From: Nitrospina sp.
GTDB lineage: Bacteria > Nitrospinota > Nitrospinia > Nitrospinales > VA-1
Length of the DNA: 10,417 nt
Reading direction: 5' to 3'
NCBI GenBank assembly: GCA_003545625.1
Contig: DODH01000268.1
Location: 16,452-26,868 of the forward strand
The notes under the pieces were generated by a model. The model worked only from the letters and a program-made list of their open reading frames with translations. It made no database searches and had not been told where the DNA came from. Position numbers and translations under genes: made by a program. Positions 1 through 7,478 of this stretch are shown here, one piece after another (the first letter of the stretch is position 1; every line of letters starts with the position of its first letter).

Positions 1-1
1 T

Positions 2-1963
2 TTTGAACATGCCGAAAGATTTGCTCCGCATTCCTATGAAGCTCACAAAGGAAAGGCTTTCATACATCTGGTGCAAAAGCGGAGCCAACTTGCGAAAAAA
101 GAGCTGGAAAAAATTCTTCGTCCTGCCAAGGTAGAAGAGTTGCTGGAAATGTGGACAACCTGGAACCAGGCCACCCGGCACTGGGAAATTGTTCCTTCAA
201 ACCCCGAATCGAGTTCGATATTTACATTACCGGTTGAGTTTCCCCGATATCGTAGCCTCCTCCTGGGAATGCCCTTGGAAGATACAGAGTCCTTAGATTC
301 TGCATGGAAAAGCTTTCATCAGGGTAAATATACCAAAGCGGCTAACTTTTTTGACGACCTTACTAAAACAAAATCGCCAAACCTGGATGCGGTGAACGGA
401 CTGGCCTGGAGCCTTTTGCATGCAAAACAAATCAATAAATCAGAAAAAATATTCAGGGAAATCCTGAATATCTACCCACATTTCTTAGGAGCATTCAAGG
501 GCCTGCAGGAAATCCAGGAAATCAAAAAGCGCCAGGCCGTTTATGTCCAATATTATATGGATTTAGGAAAATACCAGCTCGCAACGGCGAAACTGGATGA
601 GTTATTGGATCGATACAATGATTGGGCCCATCTTTACAATCAATATGGAAAGGTTTTTCTTGCCCGTAACGAGTATGACAAAGCTCGGGATCATTTTATC
701 AGGGCGCAAGAAATTTCTCCCCACGACAGTGCCGCCCAACTCGGCCTTGAGCAGGTACAAATGGCTCTGGACAAACAGTTATATAAAGCCGACCAGGCTT
801 TGAAAAAGGGTGACTATAAAACAGCAACCCTGATTTATCACGATTATGTCGAAGAAGGTGGCGATCAGACCGTAACCTTGGCTCTGCGTGATTTCATAGG
901 AAAAGGTGATTGGGGTTCCTCTAACTTTTCCATGGCCCATGCTTATAACGGACTTGGCTGGAGCCAGTTTCAGAAAAAACAGTATGCGTATGCCATTAAC
1001 AAGTTTTCAAAATCCATTGAACATGAAGATTATGAAGCGTCCTCTGCTAAAGGACTCGGCCTATCCCTGTATGCCCTAAAAAATTACCGGGACGCCGTTC
1101 CCTATCTGGAAATAGCCTTGCAGTATGACCCCGAAAACAAGGATCTGGCATACAAACTGGACTGGAGTATTCTGAGAAGTGAGTCTAAAGACAGTTCCCA
1201 ACAGTATTTTGAAAAGATTTTAAAAGACCATCCTCTCCGTGCCTCGCCTTATATGGCTCTCGGTTGGATTCATTACAATTCGAGAAATCCTGATCTAGCA
1301 GTGGAATACTTTCTCAAAGCAATATCTCTGGACCCTGACTTTGCCCTGACACCGGAGTTTATGGAATTGCTAAAAAAGGAACGTTTTGGCTGGCAGGCAT
1401 ACAATTTCCTAGGCTGGACATACTATCAAAAGCAATTGTATGACAAGGCCATGCAAATGTTCAGGATTTCTATTAAAATCCAGCCTAACAAATCCGAAGC
1501 CCGTAAGGGAATGGGTTATGTCTATTTTTGGCAAGAAAAGTATGATTCGGCTATCACCATGTTAGAGCAATGTTTGGCTTTAAACCCAGACCCCAACCCT
1601 GTATTTGAAAGGGTAACCGGTTCCAACGCCATTGCCCCCTTCCAGATGCAGACCACAGCGCGAACCAAACTTGGAAGGATCCACTTTATCAAGGATGATA
1701 TCCTGATGGCAATCAACCTGTTTAACGAAGAAATCCGCAGGAACCCCAGTCAACCCGATGCCTTTGATGGATTGGGATGGGCTTATCTTAAGCAAGGCCG
1801 ATCCCTGGAGGCCAGATCGGCATTCAACACAGCAATTCAACTGGAACCTCTTAACAATTCAGCGCAAAAAGGCTTGAAGGAAGCAAAACAGACTATCACC
1901 GAAAAACGCCTGAAAACCAAAACCGCTTCCCCATTTTTTTCCTTCCAAACAAGTCCAAACTAG
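2..1963 (+). CDS. Large TPR-repeat protein, 5' end outside window
   Basis: The reading frame is open from base 2, so the gene very probably starts to the left of the window. A GTG at 71 would give 630 residues, but the 23 upstream codons look like continuous protein and no ribosome-binding site precedes the GTG. Counting from that GTG, tetratricopeptide-type helical hairpins run from about residue 75 to 605. Several open with a recurring L-(A/G)-W motif (LAW 111-113; LGW 295-297, 397-399, 447-449, 568-570), and many end in the usual P at the unit boundary (for example LNPDP, LDPDF, LEPLN). TPR arrays are protein-binding scaffolds. The sequence shows no enzymatic domain, and whether there is a signal peptide cannot be judged because the N-terminus is missing. 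The tail (about 606-630) is basic and low in complexity. The partner and pathway are unknown. Confidence 0.9.
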   Translation, partial: FEHAERFAPHSYEAHKGKAFIHLVQKRSQLAKKELEKILRPAKVEELLEMWTTWNQATRHWEIVPSNPESSSIFTLPVEFPRYRSLLLGMPLEDTESLDSAWKSFHQGKYTKAANFFDDLTKTKSPNLDAVNGLAWSLLHAKQINKSEKIFREILNIYPHFLGAFKGLQEIQEIKKRQAVYVQYYMDLGKYQLATAKLDELLDRYNDWAHLYNQYGKVFLARNEYDKARDHFIRAQEISPHDSAAQLGLEQVQMALDKQLYKADQALKKGDYKTATLIYHDYVEEGGDQTVTLALRDFIGKGDWGSSNFSMAHAYNGLGWSQFQKKQYAYAINKFSKSIEHEDYEASSAKGLGLSLYALKNYRDAVPYLEIALQYDPENKDLAYKLDWSILRSESKDSSQQYFEKILKDHPLRASPYMALGWIHYNSRNPDLAVEYFLKAISLDPDFALTPEFMELLKKERFGWQAYNFLGWTYYQKQLYDKAMQMFRISIKIQPNKSEARKGMGYVYFWQEKYDSAITMLEQCLALNPDPNPVFERVTGSNAIAPFQMQTTARTKLGRIHFIKDDILMAINLFNEEIRRNPSQPDAFDGLGWAYLKQGRSLEARSAFNTAIQLEPLNNSAQKGLKEAKQTITEKRLKTKTASPFFSFQTSPN

Positions 1964-2002
1964 CCAATTAATGTTTTATTTGCACAAAATCAAAACTTTC
2001 GA

Positions 2003-2030
2003 TTGACACCTGCTAAGATTCGCTTAAAAT
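2003..2030 (+). promoter_or_regulatory. Sigma70-type promoter in intergenic region
   Basis: A perfect -35 hexamer TTGACA (2003-2008) is separated by 16 bp from TAAAAT (2025-2030, five of six matches to TATAAT). It lies 40 bp after the stop of the TPR gene and points right, towards the 3' end of the convergent acs gene. No normal-sized + strand gene lies downstream for over 2.6 kb, so it either drives a short non-coding transcript or antisense RNA to acs, or it is a chance match. Confidence 0.5.
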
Positions 2031-2036
2031 GTAGCG

Positions 2037-2160
2037 CTATCCCACTGGTTGCAAAAATATTAGAGACGCTCAAAGTTCGGGGGGAGGAGGAGACCCTTCT
2101 CTTTTCACTGTAGGAGTGAGAAATCATGGAGTTGAATCTTGATTCGACTCCATGATCCCG
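2037..2160 (+). ncRNA. Candidate small RNA, unknown family
   Basis: The region starts where transcription from the upstream promoter would begin and ends just after a strong hairpin, giving a transcript of roughly 120 nt. It contains a purine-rich run, GGGGGGAGGAGGAG (2080-2093), followed by a short stem (TCACT/AGTGA around 2106-2120) and then the 16-bp terminal hairpin. I could not match it to 6S RNA, SRP RNA, tmRNA, RNase P RNA or a tRNA by eye. A U-tract directly after the hairpin is missing on the + strand, which weakens the call. It could instead be an ordinary intergenic region whose hairpin terminates acs. Confidence 0.28.
2123..2156. terminator. Strong hairpin between TPR gene and acs, likely bidirectional terminator
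   Basis: The arms ATCATGGAGTTGAATC (2123-2138) and GATTCGACTCCATGAT (2141-2156) pair over 16 positions around a 2-base centre. One position is imperfect: a U-G wobble in + strand RNA, an A-C mismatch in - strand RNA. It lies 21 bp past the acs stop codon. On the - strand the hairpin is followed by TTTCTC, a weak U-rich tail, so it could end acs transcription. On the + strand the following bases are CCCGG with no U-run. Confidence 0.5.
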
Positions 2161-2177
2161 GTTGCCTGCTTTTCGTC

Positions 2178-4163
2178 CTATCTTTCCTTAGAGAACATTT
2201 CCAAATAAGAAGACTTAAGGTTATCCACAACGGATGGGTCTGCCAAAGTCGAGATATCTCCTAATTGATCGGCTTCATTGGCGGCGATTTTTCTCAAAAT
2301 ACGCCGCATGATTTTCCCTGAACGGGTTTTGGGTAGCTCGGGAGCCCAGTGTATAATATCCGGTGCGGCAATCGGCCCAATTTCTTTTCGTACAAACTGT
2401 ACCAGAGTTTTCTTTAACGCATCATCCGGTTGCACCCCATCCATAAGAGAAACGTAGGCATAGATGCCCTGCCCTTTTATCTCATGGGGAAATCCTACCA
2501 CTGCGGCTTCCGCCACACTTTCATTAAGAACAAGAGCTGATTCCACTTCAGCGGTTCCGATTCTATGACCGGCTACGTTGATAACATCATCAACCCTTCC
2601 GGTAATCCAATAATAGCCATCTTCGTCGCGACGGCAACCATCGCCGGTGAAATAATAACCGGGATAAAGTTTGAAATAAGTTTCCTCAAAACGTTCGTGA
2701 TCGCCATAAATCGTTCTCATTTGACCCGGCCAGGGTTCAGAAATCGCCAGCACCCCTGTTACCCCGTTGCCTTCAAGTGTCTTACCGGTTTCCGCCTCAA
2801 TCACTACGGGTTTTACACCAAAAAAAGGCAGGGTTGCCGAACCCGGTTTAGCTGGAGTACAACCAGGCAGAGGTGTTATCAAAATACCCCCGGTTTCCGT
2901 CTGCCACCAAGTGTCGACGATGGGACAATTCCCCTTCCCTATGTTTTTGTAATACCAACGCCATGCTTCCGGATTAATCGGCTCGCCAACCGTTCCCAAT
3001 ACTCTTAAACTCGACAAGTCATATTTCGCAGGTGCTTCATCCCCATGAGACATGAGTGCACGAATCGCCGTCGGGGCAGTATAAAATTGGGTGACTTTAA
3101 GCCGGTCCACCACATCCCAGAACCTTCCCGCATCCGGATAAGTGGGAATGCCTTCGAACATAACCGTTGTCGCCCCATTGGCCAACGGCCCATAAATAAT
3201 ATATGAGTGACCCGTGACCCAGCCAATATCCGCCGTGCACCACCAGATATCACCATCCTGATAATCAAAAATATATTTGTGGGTTAGAGCGGTGTAGACC
3301 ATGTATCCCCCCACACTATGCTGGACCCCCTTGGGTTTTCCTGTTGAGCCGGAAGTATAGAGAATAAACAGGGGGTCCTCCGAAGACATGACTTCAGCCT
3401 CACAAACAGGATCGGCATTTTGCGTTTCTTCATGCCACCAGGTATCCCGACCCGATTGCATTTGCACGGAAACCTTTTCCCCCACTCTCTGGGACACAAT
3501 GCAGGTTTTAACGACTACGCCTGCCTTTTCGGCCAACTGCATAGCTTCATCGGCATTGGGTTTTAAAGGAACCGTTTTCGCACCACGGAATCCTGCATCT
3601 GTGGTGATGAGAACAGTGCAGTTGGAATCTACAATTCGATCTGCCAGGGCTATTGGCGAAAAACCACCAAAAACGATAGAGTGAATCGCCCCTACCCTCG
3701 CGCAAGCCAGCATGGCAATGGCCAACTCCACCACCATGGGCATATAAATAGAGATTCGATCACCCTTTTTTACCCCGTGACGTTTTAGAACATTGGAAAA
3801 TTTGCAAACCTCCTCATGCAGTTGCCGGTAGGTTAATTTCCGGTTCTCACCGGGTTCGTTCCCTTCCCATAAAATCGCGGTCTGGTTTCCCCGTTTTTCC
3901 AAATGGCGATCCAGGCAATTGACCGTAATATTGGTTTCTGCCCCTTTGAACCATTCAATGTGTATGCTGCCGTTTTTGATGTTGTAATTGTAGCCACGCA
4001 CCTGATCCCATTTCTTAAACCAGGTGAAATTTTCTGCCTCATCCGCCCAAAACTTTTCCGGGTCACGAATGGAACGCTCATACATCTCCCGGTATTGTTC
4101 CATGTTTTGGATCAATGCCTTCGCGGAAACAGACTCCGAAGGATGATAGATCTCCTCACTCAT
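2178..4163 (-). CDS. acs: Acetyl-CoA synthetase (AMP-forming)
   Basis: Activates acetate to acetyl-AMP with ATP and then transfers the acetyl group to CoA, allowing acetate scavenging in the cytoplasm. At 661 residues it has the normal full length. The N-terminal ACS domain is followed by the adenylate-forming core: P-loop-like [11 protein letters not shown] (269-279), GTVGEPI (390-396), WWQTETGG (419-426), TGDG (506-509) and the hinge region [14 protein letters not shown] (522-535). The C-terminal lid has [11 protein letters not shown] (611-621), whose Lys617 matches the catalytic lysine that is reversibly acetylated in Salmonella Acs (K609). The acetate-pocket residues V316, T317, V392 and W420 match the Salmonella V310/T311/V386/W414 set, favouring acetate over longer acids. 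ATG is preceded by GGAG at a 7-base spacing. A small Lcl_C-domain gene lies 38 bp upstream on the same strand. No acetyltransferase or deacetylase gene is adjacent. Confidence 0.98.
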   Translation of the reverse strand: MSEEIYHPSESVSAKALIQNMEQYREMYERSIRDPEKFWADEAENFTWFKKWDQVRGYNYNIKNGSIHIEWFKGAETNITVNCLDRHLEKRGNQTAILWEGNEPGENRKLTYRQLHEEVCKFSNVLKRHGVKKGDRISIYMPMVVELAIAMLACARVGAIHSIVFGGFSPIALADRIVDSNCTVLITTDAGFRGAKTVPLKPNADEAMQLAEKAGVVVKTCIVSQRVGEKVSVQMQSGRDTWWHEETQNADPVCEAEVMSSEDPLFILYTSGSTGKPKGVQHSVGGYMVYTALTHKYIFDYQDGDIWWCTADIGWVTGHSYIIYGPLANGATTVMFEGIPTYPDAGRFWDVVDRLKVTQFYTAPTAIRALMSHGDEAPAKYDLSSLRVLGTVGEPINPEAWRWYYKNIGKGNCPIVDTWWQTETGGILITPLPGCTPAKPGSATLPFFGVKPVVIEAETGKTLEGNGVTGVLAISEPWPGQMRTIYGDHERFEETYFKLYPGYYFTGDGCRRDEDGYYWITGRVDDVINVAGHRIGTAEVESALVLNESVAEAAVVGFPHEIKGQGIYAYVSLMDGVQPDDALKKTLVQFVRKEIGPIAAPDIIHWAPELPKTRSGKIMRRILRKIAANEADQLGDISTLADPSVVDNLKSSYLEMFSKER

Positions 4164-4175
4164 ATTTTTTCTCCA

Positions 4176-4193
4176 ACCGTTAAAAAAAACGGT
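4176..4193. repeat. Short A/T-loop inverted repeat upstream of acs
   Basis: ACCGTT (4176-4181) and AACGGT (4188-4193) form a perfect 6-bp stem around an A6/T6 loop. It sits in the 38-bp gap between the stop of the Lcl_C-domain gene and the acs start, ending 12 bp before the acs ATG and next to the GGAG ribosome-binding site. It could modulate acs translation or be a weak attenuator. The - strand has no U-run after it. Confidence 0.3.
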
Positions 4194-4201
4194 ATATTTT
4201 T

Positions 4202-4633
4202 TTAAAGGGACCGGACAGCCCTGGCCGCTTCGGTTAAGGTCCAGAGCCCGTCAGGATGGCTGTACTCTCCATCACGGATATTTAACACCCATGTGCGCAT
4301 TCGGCCAGTCACCTGTTGCGCGATCATGGAAAACCCTCCGCCGGAGGCGAATTGATCACTGATGTAAATAGTCTTGCCAAACTGGTCTGCATTTTCAAAT
4401 TTTTTGTCAAACAAAGTCGACATTTCATCTTTGGCAGGTAGCCGCCAATCATCATATCCTGCGTATTTTTTTTCTCTCAATTCACGCACATAATCGCCGC
4501 TCTCCTGATAGTTGACCCATTTCTTCAAATCATTCATGCTATCGTTCTTGCACCACATCAAACCCTGCACCTCGCAGGTGACCGTGCCATCCCCGTTATC
4601 GACAAAAATATTTTCAGCGTTATCGCTACTCAT
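4202..4633 (-). CDS. DUF1566 / Lcl_C domain protein, small
   Basis: The 143 residues carry the hallmarks of the Lcl_C (DUF1566) fold: DNGDGTV (12-18), GLMW (24-27), [10 protein letters not shown] (61-70, matching the family's DWRLP-T-EL motif) and a terminal RAVRS (138-142). The family is usually found on secreted proteins or lipoproteins and its role is poorly defined, with binding or recognition suspected. This copy is essentially the bare domain with no visible signal peptide or lipobox, so it looks cytoplasmic. The ATG at 4631-4633 has no clear ribosome-binding site. It is divergent from the HepT-like gene (80 bp between starts) and 38 bp upstream of acs, so read-through into acs is possible, but no functional link is evident. 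Confidence 0.85.
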   Translation of the reverse strand: MSSDNAENIFVDNGDGTVTCEVQGLMWCKNDSMNDLKKWVNYQESGDYVRELREKKYAGYDDWRLPAKDEMSTLFDKKFENADQFGKTIYISDQFASGGGFSMIAQQVTGRMRTWVLNIRDGEYSHPDGLWTLTEAARAVRSL

Positions 4634-4713
4634 AATGCTATAAAACTCTACTTGGGTTCATAAATTAAGATAAAATACCAGCTAACTGCTCACAGACCAG
4701 TGAAAAAATTAAC

Positions 4714-5106
4714 ATGTCTCAAGCTCCACCACCACAGAAAAAAGTTTTATTGACTCATCTGGACTGGAACCTGCAAAGGTTGGATGAAGTCCTAAAACAA
4801 GGAAACACCGATTATTTCAGGAGTGCCGCCCTGCAACGGTTTGGACATACTTATACCATGGCTATAAAGAGCATTCGCGGTTTTGCAGAACAGGAAACCA
4901 GTGATGAGCAATGTATTACATTGGCAATACAAAATGGCTGGATTGAAGACCAACCCCAATGGGCAGAAATGATCGCAGATCATAAACGCATCAACCAAAA
5001 ACCCACTGAACAAGAAGCGGAAACCATATACCAGAAACTCCCCGGCTACCTGCAAGCCTTCAAAAACCTATATTCACTACTAGGCGTAGGGCCAACTAGG
5101 CAATAG
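4714..5106 (+). CDS. HI0074/HepT-like nucleotidyltransferase substrate-binding family protein, orphan
   Basis: A 130-residue all-helical protein resembling the HI0074-type family, a HEPN-superfamily branch normally encoded beside a minimal nucleotidyltransferase (MNT) as a toxin-antitoxin-like pair. Matching stretches are AALQRFGHTYTMAIKSI (38-54), like the family's IQRFEFTFELAWK, and AIQNGWIEDQPQWAEMI (71-87), like AFKAGLI-D---W--MI. The family's RNxTSHTY segment (Rx4HxY ribonuclease motif) is replaced here by HKRINQKP (90-97), so the Arg, His and Tyr all appear lost. No MNT gene is adjacent: the upstream neighbour is a divergent Lcl_C gene and the downstream one is convergent rdgB. Start is ATG without a recognisable ribosome-binding site. 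It is probably catalytically inactive or repurposed. The family comparison is from memory, without an alignment. Confidence 0.8.
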   Translation: MSQAPPPQKKVLLTHLDWNLQRLDEVLKQGNTDYFRSAALQRFGHTYTMAIKSIRGFAEQETSDEQCITLAIQNGWIEDQPQWAEMIADHKRINQKPTEQEAETIYQKLPGYLQAFKNLYSLLGVGPTRQ

Positions 5107-5112
5107 CCCTAC
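5086..5112. repeat. Inverted repeat at the HepT-like / rdgB convergent junction
   Basis: GTAGGGC (5086-5092) and GCCCTAC (5106-5112) form a perfect 7-bp stem with a 13-base loop. It spans the last codons and the stop of the HepT-like gene, in the short gap before the convergent rdgB stop. It may act as a terminator, but neither strand has a clear U-run after it. Confidence 0.3.
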
Positions 5113-5135
5113 TGGCAAGCAAGAAGTTATCCCGG

Positions 5136-5681
5136 CTAGACGTAGAAATGCTTTAGTTCATCTAGCGCCCTTTTTCTATGAGAAATGGCATTTTTTTCCT
5201 GCGCAGTCATTTCGGCATAAGTTCGGTCATGACCTTCCGGAATGAAAATCACATCCCAGCCAAAACCATTTTTTCCTCGGATACTGTCCGCAATTGTTCC
5301 TTTCACTTCGCCACGGGCAATCTGCATAGTTTCCCCGTCATAAACAGCGAAACAGCATATCGCTGTTGCTGACCGGTCATTAAAATCTTTAACCATCTTT
5401 AACATGCCCTGACAACCCACCGTTTCTTCAAACCATTTGACCAATGCGCCGGGCAAACCGTTCCAGGCATGGAACACCAATCCGGAGTCTTCCACCATCA
5501 CCGGGCATTGCAAAGCCGAATAGGCTTGCTGGGCTTTATGCCGAACCACCTCATCCAGATCCGGGGACTGGATTTCGAATAGTCCGTCAACCTGAACCGG
5601 TTCCAGAGTAAGACCAAGGATTTCTTCCGCTTCCCGCACCTTGTTAGGATTTCCCGTGACAAACTTAAATTTGCTCAACAC
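5136..5681 (-). CDS. rdgB: Non-canonical purine NTP pyrophosphatase (HAM1/ITPA family)
   Basis: Hydrolyses dITP, ITP and XTP to monophosphate plus pyrophosphate, keeping deaminated purines out of DNA and RNA. At 181 residues it has the family's short form. Motifs in order: TGNPNK (9-14, phosphate binding), EDSGL (64-68, with the catalytic/metal Asp65), GFGWDVIFIP (139-148, base recognition) and SHRKRA (167-172). Two segments, EIQSPDLDEVVRHKA (36-50) and GLPGALVKWF (75-84), resemble the archaeal/eukaryotic ITPA branch (LQ--DEI--K and GPYIKWF) more than E. coli RdgB. Start is taken as GTG (5679-5681) because MLSKFKFVTGN is a typical N-terminus and no ATG lies close upstream. AGGT lies just upstream. 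It appears monocistronic. Confidence 0.94.
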   Translation of the reverse strand: MLSKFKFVTGNPNKVREAEEILGLTLEPVQVDGLFEIQSPDLDEVVRHKAQQAYSALQCPVMVEDSGLVFHAWNGLPGALVKWFEETVGCQGMLKMVKDFNDRSATAICCFAVYDGETMQIARGEVKGTIADSIRGKNGFGWDVIFIPEGHDRTYAEMTAQEKNAISHRKRALDELKHFYV

Positions 5682-5785
5682 GGAGTACCTACGCAGGCAA
5701 CTTGCAATAGCTTTTTACTGTTTGCAACGGTTCTTCCCGGCTTGACGACAAACCCTTGCTCCTTGCCTACCCCACTAGAGGTAGC

Positions 5786-5814
5786 TTGACGAGGTATTGC
5801 ATATTTGTTATACA
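5786..5814 (+). promoter_or_regulatory. Possible promoter for pilin-like lipoprotein gene
   Basis: TTGACG (5786-5791, five of six) and TATACA (5809-5814, four of six) are spaced by 17 bp. Transcription would start near 5821, downstream of a possible TTG start at 5797, which supports using the ATG at 5872 for the gene that follows. Confidence 0.4.
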
Positions 5815-5871
5815 TTGGCCTTCTCCATTATACCGACAGCCGTTATATCCATTATTTACCACTTAAAAGTA

Positions 5872-6642
5872 ATGAAACCACTTATCCGATTTTTCACCTA
5901 TTCTTTTTTTCTCGTTTTCCTTAATTCTTGCGGTCAGATTTTCGAGGTCGATGCCGATGTGCAGGCCAGACAGGCCCTGCTTGACCTGATGAAAATACAG
6001 GAAAAGTTTTATCAGGAAAACAAGAGATACGCCACCCGCTTTGGAGAAATTGAAAAATACAATCTCAAATATCATTCCGGCATTGTCTATCTTGAAATAG
6101 AGTCTGCAGGAAAAGATACATACAGGGCGATTTCCCTGCCTGCGGAATCGACGACTGCACGAGTATTCTCCTATGACAGCAATCAAGGCGGATTTTATGA
6201 GATGGAAGGAGAAGAAGTTTCAAAATATGTCCTGGGAGCGTTGAGGCATATCCGCGTTCAAAAACAGGAAAAGGATTTAATTGAACTGACCGGCTGGATG
6301 ATGATGGCGGGAATGTGCTTTCTGGGGCTGCGTTTTTTTTCGCGTTATCGATGCAAGGAAAACAATCCTGCACTTTGGGCCTATATCTTGTGTTTGCCGC
6401 CTTTGGGTTGGGCCGTCTCCCTGCTGGGAAATATGGAGGCTAATGTGGTATTCACCCCCACCATAGCCCAGGCCACCTGGGTTTGCTTAGGCTTAGCTCT
6501 ATCAGGTCTGGGTTTGGGAGGCCTTTGGTTAATGAAAAATAAAACCCCTCCCGCCCCCTTATTAAGCCTGTCGGTATGCACACTGGGAATATGCCTTTTG
6601 AGCGCCGGGGTCATGGTGCATATGCTAAAAACTTTTGCCTGA
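5872..6642 (+). CDS. Putative lipoprotein with pilin-like domain and four TM segments
   Basis: With the ATG at 5872 the product has 256 residues and begins with a lipoprotein-type signal: basic MKPLIR, hydrophobic FFTYSFFLVF and lipobox LNSC with Cys20. Residues about 28-115 resemble the soluble part of type IV pilin-like proteins (QARQALLDLMKIQEKFYQEN, 31-50, then RYAT and a beta-rich stretch). Residues about 139-155, 168-188, 198-221 and 229-251 are four hydrophobic segments likely to cross the inner membrane. It would therefore be an inner-membrane envelope protein with a periplasmic domain. An alternative TTG start at 5797 would add 25 residues but falls before the predicted transcription start and hides the signal. 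No clear ribosome-binding site precedes the ATG. The function is unknown, and the pilin resemblance is a judgement by eye. Its stop lies 8 bp from that of the convergent J-domain gene. Confidence 0.72.
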   Translation: MKPLIRFFTYSFFLVFLNSCGQIFEVDADVQARQALLDLMKIQEKFYQENKRYATRFGEIEKYNLKYHSGIVYLEIESAGKDTYRAISLPAESTTARVFSYDSNQGGFYEMEGEEVSKYVLGALRHIRVQKQEKDLIELTGWMMMAGMCFLGLRFFSRYRCKENNPALWAYILCLPPLGWAVSLLGNMEANVVFTPTIAQATWVCLGLALSGLGLGGLWLMKNKTPPAPLLSLSVCTLGICLLSAGVMVHMLKTFA

Positions 6643-6650
6643 TAAAATAC

Positions 6651-7406
6651 TCACCCAAAACGAACAGTGAGAATGTGAAGAGTTTCTGTTTGCTCCCCAT
6701 TGGAACGGAGGGTAAAACTCTGACCATCGCGGGTATTTCCAGGAAGAATAAACTTGATGGGACCCTCTGAAGAATTCAAAGTCATTACCTTTCCACTGGC
6801 AATGTGGTCACGCAAGATTTTCATTGTATAAGAAAAACGGGCATTCTCGGGTTTTGCGATTTTCTGCACAGGCACACTGAGATTCAACACAAGGTCTCCA
6901 CGCCTTTTGGAAAATAAACTTTCTTCCCCTTTTCCCGGTATTCTTAGAGACATCTGATTCCAGTCCCCGGAAGGAACTTTGATTTCGAAACGATCTTTAC
7001 CCGATTTTAAATGCAGGCTGGCACCTTTTTGCAGGATGGACCCTGATATTTTTATATCTTTTTGAATATCCAGTTGGAAAATCCGGGTATCCAGTTCAAC
7101 CATAAAGTTCAAGCCTGAGAGGTATGCCCTTTGAATGGCCGGATTATTCTTCAGACCTTTAAACAAGTTTCCCCATTTATTAGGGATCAAAGCCTCACGT
7201 TGGTCTGGAAGAATATCAGCCGAGGCTTTATAATGGGTTTCCAGATATTCAAAAGCCTGATTGATTTCTTTCAGCCGGGTGTCACTGGACCCTTGGTTGA
7301 TATCCGGATGAAATTGTTTGGCCAGGGAATGATAGGATTTACGCACCGTCCGCCAATCTTCTCCGGGGGACACGTTGAGGATTCTAAAACATTCGGCAGT
7401 TTGCAT
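6651..7406 (-). CDS. J-domain co-chaperone, DnaJ/CbpA-like without zinc finger
   Basis: Stimulates the ATPase of a DnaK/Hsp70 partner and delivers client proteins, in the cytoplasm. The first 60 of 251 residues form a J domain with the essential HPD motif at 33-35 (AKQFHPDINQG) and helix IV EINQAFEYLETHY. A linker of about 50 residues has no Gly/Phe-rich region, and there are no CxxCxGxG zinc-finger repeats. Two beta-type substrate-binding halves follow (about 110-179 with VPSGDWNQMSLRIPGKGE, and 195-251 with LPGNTRDGQSFTLRSNG, matching the family's IPPGTQ-G--FRL-G-G). The ATG at 7404-7406 is chosen because AGGGA precedes it at 5 bases. A TTG at 7469 would add 21 residues unrelated to the J domain. 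It resembles a CbpA-like class and no dnaK or grpE is adjacent. Confidence 0.9.
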   Translation of the reverse strand: MQTAECFRILNVSPGEDWRTVRKSYHSLAKQFHPDINQGSSDTRLKEINQAFEYLETHYKASADILPDQREALIPNKWGNLFKGLKNNPAIQRAYLSGLNFMVELDTRIFQLDIQKDIKISGSILQKGASLHLKSGKDRFEIKVPSGDWNQMSLRIPGKGEESLFSKRRGDLVLNLSVPVQKIAKPENARFSYTMKILRDHIASGKVMTLNSSEGPIKFILPGNTRDGQSFTLRSNGEQTETLHILTVRFG

Positions 7407-7478
7407 ACGATTCCCTGTATTCAGGTTTTGTGCCAATCCCTGAAATATTGATGACTCGTTTATTATCAAGCAGATATA

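Noticed and set aside
2037..2160. Identification of the intergenic region as 6S or SRP RNA
   Set aside because: The 5' and 3' ends do not pair as in 6S RNA, and the conserved SRP helix 8 motif is absent.
2565..4205. Several open frames of 60-147 codons within acs on the opposite strand or other frames
   Set aside because: acs is complete with all family motifs. The overlapping frames have no recognisable domains and are shadows of its codon structure.
4652..4676. Promoter-like TAAAAT (4671-4676) before the HepT-like gene
   Set aside because: No acceptable -35 hexamer lies 16-18 bp upstream; the nearest TTGGGT is only 13 bp away.
5131..5750. Similar 11-mers CCGGCTAGACG (near 5132) and CCGGCTTGACG (near 5738) flanking rdgB, considered as direct repeats of a mobile unit
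   Set aside because: They are short and imperfect, they flank an ordinary housekeeping gene, and there are no terminal inverted repeats or transposase.
5797..5871. TTG start adding 25 residues to the pilin-like lipoprotein
   Set aside because: It falls before the predicted transcription start and would bury the lipobox signal sequence that begins at the ATG at 5872.
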